Made by a program: the position numbers and the translations under genes
Part shown: positions 1 to 8,398 of the stretch, piece by piece
How positions within the stretch are numbered: position 1 is the first letter of the stretch
Layout: each line of letters starts with the position of its first letter
Notes under the pieces: model-generated
Seen by the model: the letters and a program-made list of their open reading frames with translations, nothing else
Told to the model about the DNA's origin: nothing
Databases searched by the model: none
Assembly: GCA_903895195.1 (NCBI GenBank)
Contig: CAITSZ010000022.1
Coordinates: 1 to 53,025, forward strand
DNA from: an uncultured Chlorobiaceae bacterium
Lineage (GTDB): Bacteria; Bacteroidota; Chlorobiia; Chlorobiales; Chlorobiaceae
DNA length: 53,025 nucleotides
Direction of reading: 5' to 3'

Positions 1-139
1 AAGGAGGGGCCAACCGTAGAAAAAAACAACTACCGCTTCAAAACGTGGTAGGAAATCATTACAAAATGACGTAGTCTAAAGACGCTGCCTGGGTGATTGC
101 TAATTTCCGAAATTGGCTCATTTTTAATTTCCGACTACA
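1..139. mobile_element. Probable IS21-like insertion sequence end (partial)
   Basis: On the minus strand the reading frame of the neighbouring kinase is lost exactly where TGTAGTCGG begins (131-139). This matches the TG that begins IS21-family ends. The 9-bp word AATTTCCGA occurs twice, at 102-110 and 126-134, 24 bp apart, with GGCTCATTTTT between them. Repeated blocks of this kind near the tips are typical of IS21-family elements. On the plus strand bases 1-51 are open and end KNNYRFKTW-stop, which could be the tail of a transposition gene. The rest of the element lies outside the window, so neither the family nor a target duplication can be confirmed. Confidence 0.42.
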
Positions 140-3100
140 ACCCTGCCTCATAGGCTTTGTCTCGCTCCTCTTTTGAGGTAAAAGCGGACTGGGCGATAAC
201 CGACAGGTCTGGACGATGGAGTTTAATGAGTCTGGTCGCTTCATAACCGTTCATCACGGGCATTTTAATATCCATAAGCACCAGATTGATCTCTGGGTGA
301 TGCTCGACCAGCTCCACTGCTTCCCAGCCGTTTTCGGCACAAAGAATGGTGATGTTTTCGCCTTTAAGGTTTCTTTTAAGCAGCAGAGTGCTCACATCAT
401 CGTCTTCGGCAATAAGGATGGTCAGCGACGGAGGATCCTTTTCGCTCAGCGCCTGCCCTGATAATGATGTGCTTTCGTGTATATTAACAGGATTATATGG
501 CAGGGTGAAGCAAAAGGTAGATCCTGCACCCTCAACTGAATCAACCCTGATCATACCTCCCATCATCTCAACAAATGCTTTTGATATGCTCAATCCAAGA
601 CCTGCGCCTTCGTGGTTGCGGGTAAGAGAGTTATTGACCTGATGGAATCGCTCGAAAATCTTCTCTTTAATGGCAGAAGAAATACCGATACCTGAATCGA
701 TCACATAAAACTCAAGCATGTCGTCTTTTCTGGTGTAACCGAAATCAATTCCACCTTTCGATGTGAATTTAAGAGCATTCTGGATGAGGTTGGTAAGAAC
801 CTGATTTAGCTTGATGCTATCGGTTTCGATGACGCTTTCCTCGTCTGTAAGTCCTGTTGTGCTGGTTAAATGCAGCCCTTTTTTACTAACTTCAAGTTTG
901 AAAAAAGCCTCAATATCTCTCAAAAGCTTATTGACTGAGGTTTCAGTTTTCTGCAGCTTGGCTTCTTTGGCATCAATTTTTGATATATCCATCAGGCTAT
1001 TAATCAGATTCAGCATCCTCTCACCGCTCTGATGAATAAGGTCAATATACTCTGCCTGCTCATCTCCGGAGAGATGAGGCTCCTTCAAGAGTTCTGAAAA
1101 ACCGAGAATGCCGTTCATCGGTGTGCGTATTTCATGGCTCATATTGGCAATAAACGCTGTTTTCAAGCGATCGCTCTCTTCGGCCGCAAGTTTGCGTTCT
1201 GTAATATCAGAATGGGTGCCGAGCATGCGCAATGGCTTGCCGTCCTTCGTCCGGGTCAATAATTTACCGCGGTCCAAAATCCAGATCCACTGACCGTTTT
1301 TATGTTTCATACGGCATTCGCATTCATAATGCTCAGAGTTGCCGTTGAAATGTTTTTCAATATTCGCCATTGACTCCTTGAAGTCATCCGGATGAGCCAG
1401 ATCTATCCAGGTCTGAATGCTTACAGGGGCAAGTTCTTCACTGGTGTATCCAACCATCTCAAACCATCGGTTATTAAAGATTGCTTCACCGGTTTGTACA
1501 TTCCACTCCCAGGTGCCGATTTCTGCGGCATCAATAGTTGCCTCAAAGCGCTCTTTACTTTCCTTCAGGGCCGATTCTGCCTGCTTGCGCTCGGTAACGT
1601 CGTGAACGATTGAATAGAAGCGGTCTTTTCCTTCTATCTGGAGAGGATTGCTGAACACCTCCACATCTCTTATAGAGCCATCTGCCCTGAGGTGTCGAAA
1701 TGAAAACTGTTTTTTGCCGGTCAACTTGGCTTTTTCCATTTCACCGATAACCTCTTCAGGCGAGAGGGTATTGATGTCCTGAATGAACATTGTGCGGAGT
1801 TGTTCTCCAGACCATCCATAAAAGTCCGCACCGGCTTTATTTGCATCGATGATGCTGCCGGTATAAGGATCAATAAGTAATTTTACGGCGGAATGGTCTT
1901 CAAACATTGAGCGGAACTGTTTTTCACTTCTCTTGAGCGCTTCTTCCTGCTGCTTGCGCTCGGTCACGTCGTGAACGATATCGTAAATAACCTCTTTGCC
2001 CTGTATCTCGATTTTCTTGGCAAAGATTTCGACATCCCGCACTGAACCGTCAGCCCGGCGGTGAGGAAATGAAAAGTGCCTCTGGTTAACAGAGTGCCAT
2101 TTATCAAGCTCAAAAGTAATTTCTTGGGGAGTAAGGGTATTGATCTGGTTGATGTTCATCTGCTTCAACACCTCAATCGGCCAACCGTAAAACTCAGCAG
2201 CGGCCTGATTGGCGTCAATAATAATACCGGTTGCAGGATCAATGATTATCATGACGGCTGAGCTCCCTGCAAACAACATCCTGAAACGCTCTTCACTCTC
2301 TTTGAGCGCCTCTTCTGACTGCTTTCGCTCGGAGATATCAGTGATTATCGAGAAAAAAACATTTTTACCCTGCAACTCAATACCGTCGCTTACAATTTCA
2401 ACCTCATGAATTGAGCCATCAGCCACCTTGTGGTGAAATATATAGGTATTATGCTTTGATGTCCTGAATTTATCAAGATTACCCTTCCGGACTTCAGGTG
2501 AGTCCTGATTGAGTCGATCAATGTTCATTCGCTTGAGCTCTTCAATAGAAAAGCCGTAAAAATCAGCTGCAGCCTGATTGGCATCGATGATGTTCCATGT
2601 ATCGGCTTCCAAAAGCAGCATTATCGTAGAGTGGCCCAAAAAAAGCTTCCTGAACCGTTCTTCACTCTGCTTCAGCTCACCCTCTGCAACCTCTTTCGCA
2701 TAACGGTTTCGCAGCATAGTGATTCCGTAGGCCAGATTGTCCACCAGTCCTGCAAGCAGCTCTGACTCCTGCATATTGAATGCATTCGGTATTTCAGAGT
2801 ATATGGTGATGGCGCCAAAAACTTTGCCATCACTTTTAAGCGGGAAGCTCTGCACTGAAGCATAGCCTCGTTCCAATGCCTGAGTCAGCAATGGCTTGAA
2901 CTTGGGTTCTTGACGAATATCGCGAATGATGCATGGCTGGCCAGTGCGAATAGCTGTACCGGTGGGTCCGTTACCAAGAGGAACATCAGCCCATGTCACT
3001 CTGGCTGAATTGATATAACCGTCGTCTAAACCTGCCTCGGCAACTGGCCGGATGCTTTTTTCTTTATCATGTTCAGCATAGCCAACCCATGCCATCCTGT

Positions 3101-3299
3101 AGCCGCCGGTTTCAACCATGATATTGCATATCTTCTGCAACAATTCATTTTCATCAGTACTGTGAATCAGTGCATGATTGCATGTATTGGTTGCAATGAG
3201 AGCTCTGGTCAGTCTCTGGAGTTCGGTTTCAGCCATCTCTCCCTGTGATAAAGTAACAATCGGCTGATTGCCATACTTCTTTTCTGGCATTGAGGACAC
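135..3299 (-). CDS. Hybrid sensor histidine kinase (GAF-4xPAS-HisKA-HATPase-REC), 3' truncated
   Basis: A soluble signalling kinase of 1054 residues with no membrane segment. A GAF domain (about 40-200) is followed by PAS domains starting near residues 212, 335, 458 and 581. The first three share a 123-residue period and the motif IIDAN(Q/K)A, so they look like an internal triplication. The HisKA box SHEIRTP gives phospho-acceptor His about 722. The HATPase shows DSGIGI and GAGLGLSI. The receiver starts near 958 with the acidic EDDD cluster and acceptor Asp about 1010 (LVLMDIKMP). The protein stops at AYEAGL, before the conserved Lys-Pro of receiver domains, so the last strand and helix are missing. 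The truncation coincides with a probable insertion-sequence end. GAF and PAS ligands cannot be inferred. Kinase activity could survive, but receiver function is doubtful. Confidence 0.9.
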   Translation of the reverse strand: MSSMPEKKYGNQPIVTLSQGEMAETELQRLTRALIATNTCNHALIHSTDENELLQKICNIMVETGGYRMAWVGYAEHDKEKSIRPVAEAGLDDGYINSARVTWADVPLGNGPTGTAIRTGQPCIIRDIRQEPKFKPLLTQALERGYASVQSFPLKSDGKVFGAITIYSEIPNAFNMQESELLAGLVDNLAYGITMLRNRYAKEVAEGELKQSEERFRKLFLGHSTIMLLLEADTWNIIDANQAAADFYGFSIEELKRMNIDRLNQDSPEVRKGNLDKFRTSKHNTYIFHHKVADGSIHEVEIVSDGIELQGKNVFFSIITDISERKQSEEALKESEERFRMLFAGSSAVMIIIDPATGIIIDANQAAAEFYGWPIEVLKQMNINQINTLTPQEITFELDKWHSVNQRHFSFPHRRADGSVRDVEIFAKKIEIQGKEVIYDIVHDVTERKQQEEALKRSEKQFRSMFEDHSAVKLLIDPYTGSIIDANKAGADFYGWSGEQLRTMFIQDINTLSPEEVIGEMEKAKLTGKKQFSFRHLRADGSIRDVEVFSNPLQIEGKDRFYSIVHDVTERKQAESALKESKERFEATIDAAEIGTWEWNVQTGEAIFNNRWFEMVGYTSEELAPVSIQTWIDLAHPDDFKESMANIEKHFNGNSEHYECECRMKHKNGQWIWILDRGKLLTRTKDGKPLRMLGTHSDITERKLAAEESDRLKTAFIANMSHEIRTPMNGILGFSELLKEPHLSGDEQAEYIDLIHQSGERMLNLINSLMDISKIDAKEAKLQKTETSVNKLLRDIEAFFKLEVSKKGLHLTSTTGLTDEESVIETDSIKLNQVLTNLIQNALKFTSKGGIDFGYTRKDDMLEFYVIDSGIGISSAIKEKIFERFHQVNNSLTRNHEGAGLGLSISKAFVEMMGGMIRVDSVEGAGSTFCFTLPYNPVNIHESTSLSGQALSEKDPPSLTILIAEDDDVSTLLLKRNLKGENITILCAENGWEAVELVEHHPEINLVLMDIKMPVMNGYEATRLIKLHRPDLSVIAQSAFTSKEERDKAYEAGL

Positions 3300-3532
3300 T
3301 TGCTTATTCAGGTCAAAAAAAAAATAACTGCGATACTCTTAAAAAAGAAAGCAGGAAAGCTCTGTCATTGAGCAGAATTTTACGGTGCTAGAATATACAT
3401 ATTTAGTTGAATTTTGGAATATTGTCAATTACAAACGTAGTAATTCCGGGTATTTTTGGGGAGCTTTATCGCAATAATTTTCTTTTGTATCTGCTGAATG
3501 AAAAGAATAAATAACGTAAAAGCAATAATAAA

Positions 3533-3595
3533 ATGGTAATCTGTTGTACAGAAGGAAGTGGATTGCAAATACAGATAACTATGAGGAGTTTGGCC
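3533..3595 (+). pseudogene. Possible C-terminal remnant of a HigB/RelE-type toxin
   Basis: In frame with and directly before higA the DNA reads VICCTEGSGLQIQIT. This recalls the usual HigB C-terminus (RICF, then an aromatic or acidic turn, then a V-x-I-x-DYH ending). No longer toxin frame is visible upstream: 3300-3532 is AT-rich and full of stops. HigB normally lies just upstream of higA, so a decayed toxin tail fits the position. The match is short and judged by eye, so this is tentative. Confidence 0.28.
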
Positions 3596-3904
3596 ATGTC
3601 TGGCAGGATATTATCGCCCCTTCACCCCGGAACCGTTCTTTTTGAGGAGTATATCGTCCCCATGAACTTAACCGAAAAAAGAATTGCAGAGGATATCCAG
3701 ATTCCTGTATGGCGCATCAACGATATTATAGCTGGAAAACGAAGCATCACTGCTGAAACCGCTTTGCGTCTTGGACGATATTTCGGAACCCCTGCCAACT
3801 TCTGGTTCGGGCTTCAGATGGATTACGACCTGAAGGTCGCTCTCAAAGCGGAGGGATTGAATATAGAAAGGGACATTAAGGCTTACGATGAATCGAGGCC
3901 GTAA
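3596..3904 (+). CDS. higA: HigA-family antitoxin (XRE), apparently orphan
   Basis: A 102-residue helix-turn-helix protein of the HigA addiction-module antidote family. Family hallmarks are LHPGTVLFEEYI near the N-terminus, the helix-turn-helix IPVWRINDIIAGKRSITAET, and GTPANFWFGLQMDYDL near the C-terminus. I place the start at the ATG at 3596 because AGGAG (3583-3587) sits at good spacing; an in-frame upstream ATG at 3533 would add 21 non-family residues. HigA normally binds and neutralises the mRNA-cleaving toxin HigB and represses the pair. No intact higB is next to it, so it may act only as a DNA-binding protein. It converges with rmuC, with 5 bp between their stops. Confidence 0.85.
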   Translation: MSGRILSPLHPGTVLFEEYIVPMNLTEKRIAEDIQIPVWRINDIIAGKRSITAETALRLGRYFGTPANFWFGLQMDYDLKVALKAEGLNIERDIKAYDESRP

Positions 3905-3909
3905 GGTTT

Positions 3910-5211
3910 TCAATCGCTGTCATCATCATTGGCTTCTGCTTCGAGAGCAATGTCTGGCGGTATCTGGCGGCTTACCTTGGCTCCAAGCCTGCGGATCTCT
4001 TCTACCCTGCCTACAAGGTTGCCACGTCCCTCCTTGATGCGCTTTAAAGCAAGCTCAAAGGAATCCGATACTCCTGACAGTTTTTTTCGTGCGTCTATCA
4101 TTGTCTCCAGAATAAGAAAAACCTGATCGTAAATCTTTCCTGCCTTTTCTGCAATGAGCTCAGCATTGCGGTTCTCATTTTCCCTCCTCCATATCTGCGC
4201 AATCAGCTTAAGGGTGATCATCAGTGTTGTCGGACCGCACAAGACAACGTTTTTTCCGGCAAGATCATATATCAGTTCCTGGTCGGCCTCTATCACAGCC
4301 TGCCAGGCGGGTTCAATGGGAATACACATGATCACAAAATCAAGGCTGCTGTTGCCCCCGATACCGCTGTACTCTTTTATCTGCAGCTCGGCAATATGGC
4401 GCCGCACGGACTGCACATGCTCTTTCATCGCCTGCTGACGACTTGCTTCATCATCACTGCGGCAAAATCGCTCATAGGCTGTCAGTGAAACTTTTGAGTC
4501 GACAATTACTGCCTTGTTACCCGGCAGCAAGACCATAAAATCAGGGCGTTTCAGCAATCCATCGTCATGCCGGAAACTCTCCTGTGCAAGGTATTCACGA
4601 CCTTTTTCAAGCCCTGAAGCTTCAAAAATCCGCTCGATAATCATTTCACCCCACTCTCCCTGCTTTTTTGAGTCGCCTTTTATAGCCCTTGCAAGAAGAT
4701 TGGCCTCTTCACTCACCTTACCGCTCAGCTCCTGCAATTGACGAACCTGCTCCACAAGACGTCCTGAACGTTCAGTATCGATGGTGTGTAATTCATCAAC
4801 CCTTTTACGGAAGGTATCGATCTGCTCCCGAAGAGGCTGCAGAAGTCCATCCATGCGCTCTCGGTTCTCTATGCCGATTGCCCTCCCCCGCTCTTCAAAT
4901 ATTCTGTTGGACAGGTTTTCGAACTCAATTTTAAGCCGTGATTCCGAATCCAGCATCAGGGCTGTTTTTTCGGAGGCACTGCGCCTTTCATTCTCTAAAT
5001 CGGATTGAAGGCGGGCATTGCAGATCTTGAGATTTTCGAGTTCCTCTGTTTTCGACTCAAGCCTGTTTGCGGTTATGCGTGCATCCTCTTCAATGCTGCG
5101 AAGTCGCTGAATTTCAGCTTTACCTGGTGTATCACGCACTATGCGATAGGCAACAAAAGCAAGCAGGGCAAAAAGAATCAGAAGTATTGAAAAAGATATG
5201 AGGTCGTGCAT
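3910..5211 (-). CDS. rmuC: DNA recombination protein RmuC
   Basis: A 433-residue RmuC-family protein. An N-terminal membrane segment (about 5-25, FSILLILFALLAFVAY) is followed by a long charged coiled coil (about 30-190). The RmuC core then shows KKQGEWGE, LPGNKAVIVDSKVSLTAYE and FVIMCIPIEPAW. The family is related to PD-(D/E)XK nucleases and limits DNA inversions at short inverted repeats in Escherichia coli. The Asp-Ser-Lys motif fits the predicted active site. Length is usual for the family. The Asp-rich C-terminal tail (EANDDDSD) is unremarkable. It stands alone, convergent with higA and downstream of a DUF2127 gene on the same strand. Confidence 0.92.
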   Translation of the reverse strand: MHDLISFSILLILFALLAFVAYRIVRDTPGKAEIQRLRSIEEDARITANRLESKTEELENLKICNARLQSDLENERRSASEKTALMLDSESRLKIEFENLSNRIFEERGRAIGIENRERMDGLLQPLREQIDTFRKRVDELHTIDTERSGRLVEQVRQLQELSGKVSEEANLLARAIKGDSKKQGEWGEMIIERIFEASGLEKGREYLAQESFRHDDGLLKRPDFMVLLPGNKAVIVDSKVSLTAYERFCRSDDEASRQQAMKEHVQSVRRHIAELQIKEYSGIGGNSSLDFVIMCIPIEPAWQAVIEADQELIYDLAGKNVVLCGPTTLMITLKLIAQIWRRENENRNAELIAEKAGKIYDQVFLILETMIDARKKLSGVSDSFELALKRIKEGRGNLVGRVEEIRRLGAKVSRQIPPDIALEAEANDDDSD

Positions 5212-5252
5212 GAGGATAGGAATTTAGGGATACCGAAGATCCGTATGGACAA

Positions 5253-5753
5253 TCACAACGTTCCTGCTTGTTTTTTCAGCATTTTTGCCTTCTTGTTATG
5301 CATAAGGACAAACGCCATATAAAGTACGACAACGAGGTTGATGACCACAAGCGATATTTTAAGCCAGGTAAAACCTTTAGCCAGCTCGAAGAGTTCAATT
5401 GGAAGGTAAACACAGCCGCTGATTAAAGCGAACCACTCTGCCCATCGCCTTGCAAACCATAACCCGTAAGCCTCAACAAACCTCATGAGTGCATACAGCA
5501 GGGCAAAAATGAAAAGAAAGCGTATTCGATTGGCGGTAAGATTTCCTGAAGCCTCAATGATGATTTTAGAAAACCCTTGTTCAGGATCGAGATGCAGATT
5601 TTTGACCAGCTGCCATACAGTGAGCTGAATATTCTGACGGGCAATAAAAAGCATACCTGCTCCGGCAAACAGCCCGAGAAGCCCTTTGAATGTTTCAAAG
5701 AGTGCTACGATCTTGAGGACTCGAATCGTTTTCAGGTCAAACGCCATATGCAT
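5253..5753 (-). CDS. DUF2127 family membrane protein
   Basis: About 166 residues with four hydrophobic segments, including LLGLFAGAGMLFI, FLFIFALLYALMRFVEAYGL, WFALISGCVYLPIELFEL and ISLVVINLVVVLYMAFVL. The ARRWAEWFA and YLPIELFEL motifs are characteristic of the DUF2127 family of predicted inner-membrane proteins of unknown function. I use the ATG at 5753; an in-frame TTG lies one codon upstream and another ATG two codons downstream. It precedes rmuC on the same strand with a 41-bp gap, so the two may be co-transcribed. No specific role can be assigned. Confidence 0.8.
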   Translation of the reverse strand: MHMAFDLKTIRVLKIVALFETFKGLLGLFAGAGMLFIARQNIQLTVWQLVKNLHLDPEQGFSKIIIEASGNLTANRIRFLFIFALLYALMRFVEAYGLWFARRWAEWFALISGCVYLPIELFELAKGFTWLKISLVVINLVVVLYMAFVLMHNKKAKMLKKQAGTL

Positions 5754-5863
5754 CAACTATCTTGAGAGTATATCGAAAAATTCAGCTGTAATATATCACA
5801 CATTCCGAAAGTGTGAAGCGCTTTGAAACCTATTCCTGTGGAGATACAGTTAAGAATAAAATA

Positions 5864-5880
5864 GCGAGGTTAAACCTCGC
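5864..5880. repeat. Perfect 7-bp inverted repeat (hairpin)
   Basis: GCGAGGT-TAA-ACCTCGC forms a tight hairpin between the DUF2127 gene and tRNA-Cys. It is followed by a mixed A/T stretch rather than a clean T run, so it could be a weak terminator or an operator-like site upstream of the tRNA. Confidence 0.5.
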
Positions 5881-5930
5881 AAAGCTTTTGTTTGAGAATT
5901 TCTTTTTCTTACCTTAACATTCGTTTTAAC

Positions 5931-6001
5931 GGCGAAGTGGCCGAGTGGTTAGGCAGAGGTCTGCAAAACCTTGTACAGCGGTTCGAGTCCGCTCTTCGCC
6001 T
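5931..6001 (+). tRNA. tRNA-Cys (GCA)
   Basis: A cloverleaf can be folded by hand. The acceptor stem is GGCGAAG (5931-5937) with CTTCGCC (5994-6000), the D arm is GCCGAGTGGTTAGGC, the anticodon loop is CTGCAAA with anticodon GCA, and the T loop is GGTTCGAGTCC. The discriminator is U at 6001. The following CCG means a complete CCA end is not encoded. A strong terminator follows. Confidence 0.96.
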
Positions 6002-6010
6002 CCGTAAATG

Positions 6011-6040
6011 AAAAAAGCCTGCATACAAGCAGGCTTTTTT
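6011..6040. terminator. Bidirectional rho-independent terminator
   Basis: AAAAAAGCCTGC-ATACAA-GCAGGCTTTTTT gives a symmetric 12-bp stem with A and T tracts on both sides. It ends tRNA-Cys on the plus strand and the surface-sugar operon, whose last gene stops at 6073, on the minus strand. Confidence 0.93.
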
Positions 6041-6072
6041 CGTTTATAGTCCAAGTCAGGCGAAATATCCCT

Positions 6073-7230
6073 CTATCCTATTTTTGTCGCACCAGATATG
6101 ATCGCTATGACAAGTTTGTCAATTGTAGCATCGTCAATCAGCACAGGGATGTTGAGGCAGATACTGCTGCGAAGCATGGTACCTGTTTTCGGCCAGAGGG
6201 CTTCAAGATCGGCTGTATTGTATCGGTCGTATTCACCAAGAAGGTGACCCCAAACTCCGGCAAAATGCCAGTCAAGAGCTTCGGGCAGAATCTTGGTTCC
6301 AAAACCGTGCTCGGTGAGATGTGCTTCGAACTGAAGCGCAGCTTCACGGTTTTTTACCCTGAAAATCAGTGTGTCGCCTTGCGAACCGGCTTCGTCACTG
6401 AATGGCCTCAGGATAATATTGTCAAGATGACGGATAGCATCCTTGATTTTACGCTTGTTGTCCTTTGCTTTAGAGAGTATGGTCTCAATTTTTGCCAGCT
6501 GTGCAAGACCGATTGCCGCAGTAACTTCACTGAGGCGCAAATTCAGCCCTTTGGAGCGTCTTGGATCTTTACCTCTTGGTAAGCCGGGCATGTGCATGTG
6601 ACCATGATCGGAGAACTCGGCGGCACGATCGTAAATATCTTTGTCGTTAGTGACAATGATGCCTCCCTCTCCGGTATGGAGGGTCTTGCCTGCATCAAAT
6701 GAGAATGATGCCACACTGCCAAAGGTACCGAGCTTTCTGCCCTTGTATGAAGCTCCGAGTGCCTGAGCAGCATCCTCGATCAAAATGAGGCCGTGCTTTT
6801 TGCAAATTGCGGAGAGCTCATCCATTTTCGGAGAAGCCCACATTGGAATGGCAACGACTGCTTTGGTTGAAGGTGTAATTGCCTTTTCAACTTCCAATGG
6901 GTCGAGATGGTAGGTTTCATCAAGTTCTACAGGAACAGGCACTGCTCCAAGAGCGCTGATTGCCTCCACAGGGGCAATAAAGGTCCATGCTGTTGTAATG
7001 ACTTCGTCACCCGGCCCGATTCCAGCACCGGCTAGGGCGCAATGAATGGCTGCAGTGCCTGAAGAAACAGCATGAGCGTACTTAACGCCTATCCATGCCG
7101 CAAATTTTTCTTCAAACTCTCTTGCCTTGTAATTGCCGCCGCCGTAACGGTATAAATTGACCTTCTCCCTGCTGAAAAGCTCCTGTATTTCGGCCAGTTC
7201 TTCCCGACCGATGAGTTCTGCACCCGCCAT
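6073..7230 (-). CDS. DegT/DnrJ/EryC1-type PLP aminotransferase, KdnA-like
   Basis: A 385-residue fold-type I aminotransferase of the sugar (DegT) group. Visible features are the cofactor Thr/Ala pocket SSGTAAIHCAL (about 57-67), the cofactor-binding Asp in EDAAQALGA (about 153), and the Schiff-base Lys 182 in FDAGKTLHTGEGG. Such enzymes transfer an amino group to a keto or aldehyde sugar. The gene lies 16 bp after an Fe-type alcohol dehydrogenase and a CMP-sugar synthetase gene. The same three-enzyme set in Shewanella makes CMP-8-amino-3,8-dideoxy-Kdo (KdnB, KdnA, KdsB). Length agrees with KdnA. I infer that it aminates an aldehyde made by the neighbour; the exact sugar is unknown. AGGA lies upstream of the ATG at 7230. 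It is the last gene of the operon, before a strong terminator. Confidence 0.85.
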   Translation of the reverse strand: MAGAELIGREELAEIQELFSREKVNLYRYGGGNYKAREFEEKFAAWIGVKYAHAVSSGTAAIHCALAGAGIGPGDEVITTAWTFIAPVEAISALGAVPVPVELDETYHLDPLEVEKAITPSTKAVVAIPMWASPKMDELSAICKKHGLILIEDAAQALGASYKGRKLGTFGSVASFSFDAGKTLHTGEGGIIVTNDKDIYDRAAEFSDHGHMHMPGLPRGKDPRRSKGLNLRLSEVTAAIGLAQLAKIETILSKAKDNKRKIKDAIRHLDNIILRPFSDEAGSQGDTLIFRVKNREAALQFEAHLTEHGFGTKILPEALDWHFAGVWGHLLGEYDRYNTADLEALWPKTGTMLRSSICLNIPVLIDDATIDKLVIAIISGATKIG

Positions 7231-7246
7231 AATATGTCCTGTTCTT

Positions 7247-8377
7247 TTAAGTTAATTGAAAAACGACGGCTCTTGCCGACTCTTCTGTAAATTCCACCGG
7301 ATTGCCTGAAAAGGATCCTTTAAGTGCTTCCGATGCATTGCGGGCAAATTCAGCCGCATTCCCTTTGCCATACCCGTAAGGAACAAGCGTGGGTATCTTG
7401 AGCTGAAGATAGAGTTCATCCATCTCCTGAAGCAGCTCTGCAGTCGCCTCTTTTGGTGATGGGGATGAACGCATGGGGTTAAGAAGTGCATACTTTTCGT
7501 AACCATGCTCATGATTGTAGCGCATGACTTCCTTGAGAAAAATTGCTCCTGCCAGACCATGCGGAACACGATGCTTGACACCAAGGTAGTAGGCAAACCC
7601 GTTTGTGGGGCCGTCTCCGGAGTTCATCAGAGCCACAGTACCGCAAACACTGCCAATAGCAAGATCGAGCCTTGACTCGGCGCGGTCCAGTTGGTTCTGC
7701 TGCAATGCGTAGAAGGTGCGTTGAAAGCCCTCGACAGAAAAAATTCTGCTCAAGGCAGTGTGCTTTACAGATCCGAAGCTGTCCACGCAGTGTACAAGAC
7801 TGTCCATCGCTGAAGCTATAACACTTTCAATTGGTGCAGTCATTGAGAGCTGTGGATCGATAACAGCTTTTTTGGGAAAGTTCTTTTTACTGTTGATGCC
7901 AAGCTTGCGACCTTCTGCCTCGTCAATAAATACCGCATTAAAACTTACCTCTGCTCCACTGCCGAGCAGCGAAGGCACGGTTACAAGCGGCAGAGGATCG
8001 TTGACCCCTGTTGGAAAGCCTTTGAGTGAAAGGGCAGGGACGTTGTTTGTCATCAAGAGAGCTATGCCTTTGCCAAGGTCAAGGGTACTGCCGCCACCTA
8101 TGGCAACAATGACATCGGGAGGATTGCTGCGAAAGAACTCCGCAACATTTTCAAGGTGAGCATAGGTTGGCTCTCCCTTAAATTCGTTGCAATAAACGAC
8201 AGAGTTGGAATTTGCAGAGGTAAGAGCCCTCAAAACATCCTGAAAATAAAGGTTGCCAGCCAGATTGGCATCATAGATAATACCGGGCTTCTTGACTGCC
8301 AGTTGCGCTAAATGCACGTTCAGGTTCAGTGCTTCATTAACTCCGATAATCAGATCGGTAGATAAAAAGAAATTCAT
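7247..8377 (-). CDS. Iron-type alcohol dehydrogenase, KdnB-like
   Basis: A 376-residue group III (Fe-ADH/dehydroquinate synthase-like) dehydrogenase. The nucleotide-binding motif IGGGSTLDLGK lies at about 93-103. Likely metal ligands are Asp192 and His196 (MDSLVHCVD) and His273 (VPHGLAGA). By eye alignment with FucO the remaining canonical His falls on Asn259 (GPTNGFAYYLG), so the metal site may be altered. KdnB of Shewanella belongs to this family and oxidises the C8 hydroxyl of Kdo to an aldehyde. The KdnA-like aminotransferase next door makes a similar reaction plausible here. It sits 21 bp after the synthetase gene in the same operon. The substrate is inferred from context only. Confidence 0.82.
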   Translation of the reverse strand: MNFFLSTDLIIGVNEALNLNVHLAQLAVKKPGIIYDANLAGNLYFQDVLRALTSANSNSVVYCNEFKGEPTYAHLENVAEFFRSNPPDVIVAIGGGSTLDLGKGIALLMTNNVPALSLKGFPTGVNDPLPLVTVPSLLGSGAEVSFNAVFIDEAEGRKLGINSKKNFPKKAVIDPQLSMTAPIESVIASAMDSLVHCVDSFGSVKHTALSRIFSVEGFQRTFYALQQNQLDRAESRLDLAIGSVCGTVALMNSGDGPTNGFAYYLGVKHRVPHGLAGAIFLKEVMRYNHEHGYEKYALLNPMRSSPSPKEATAELLQEMDELYLQLKIPTLVPYGYGKGNAAEFARNASEALKGSFSGNPVEFTEESARAVVFQLT

Positions 8378-8398
8378 AAGAACTTTGATATAAGGGTT

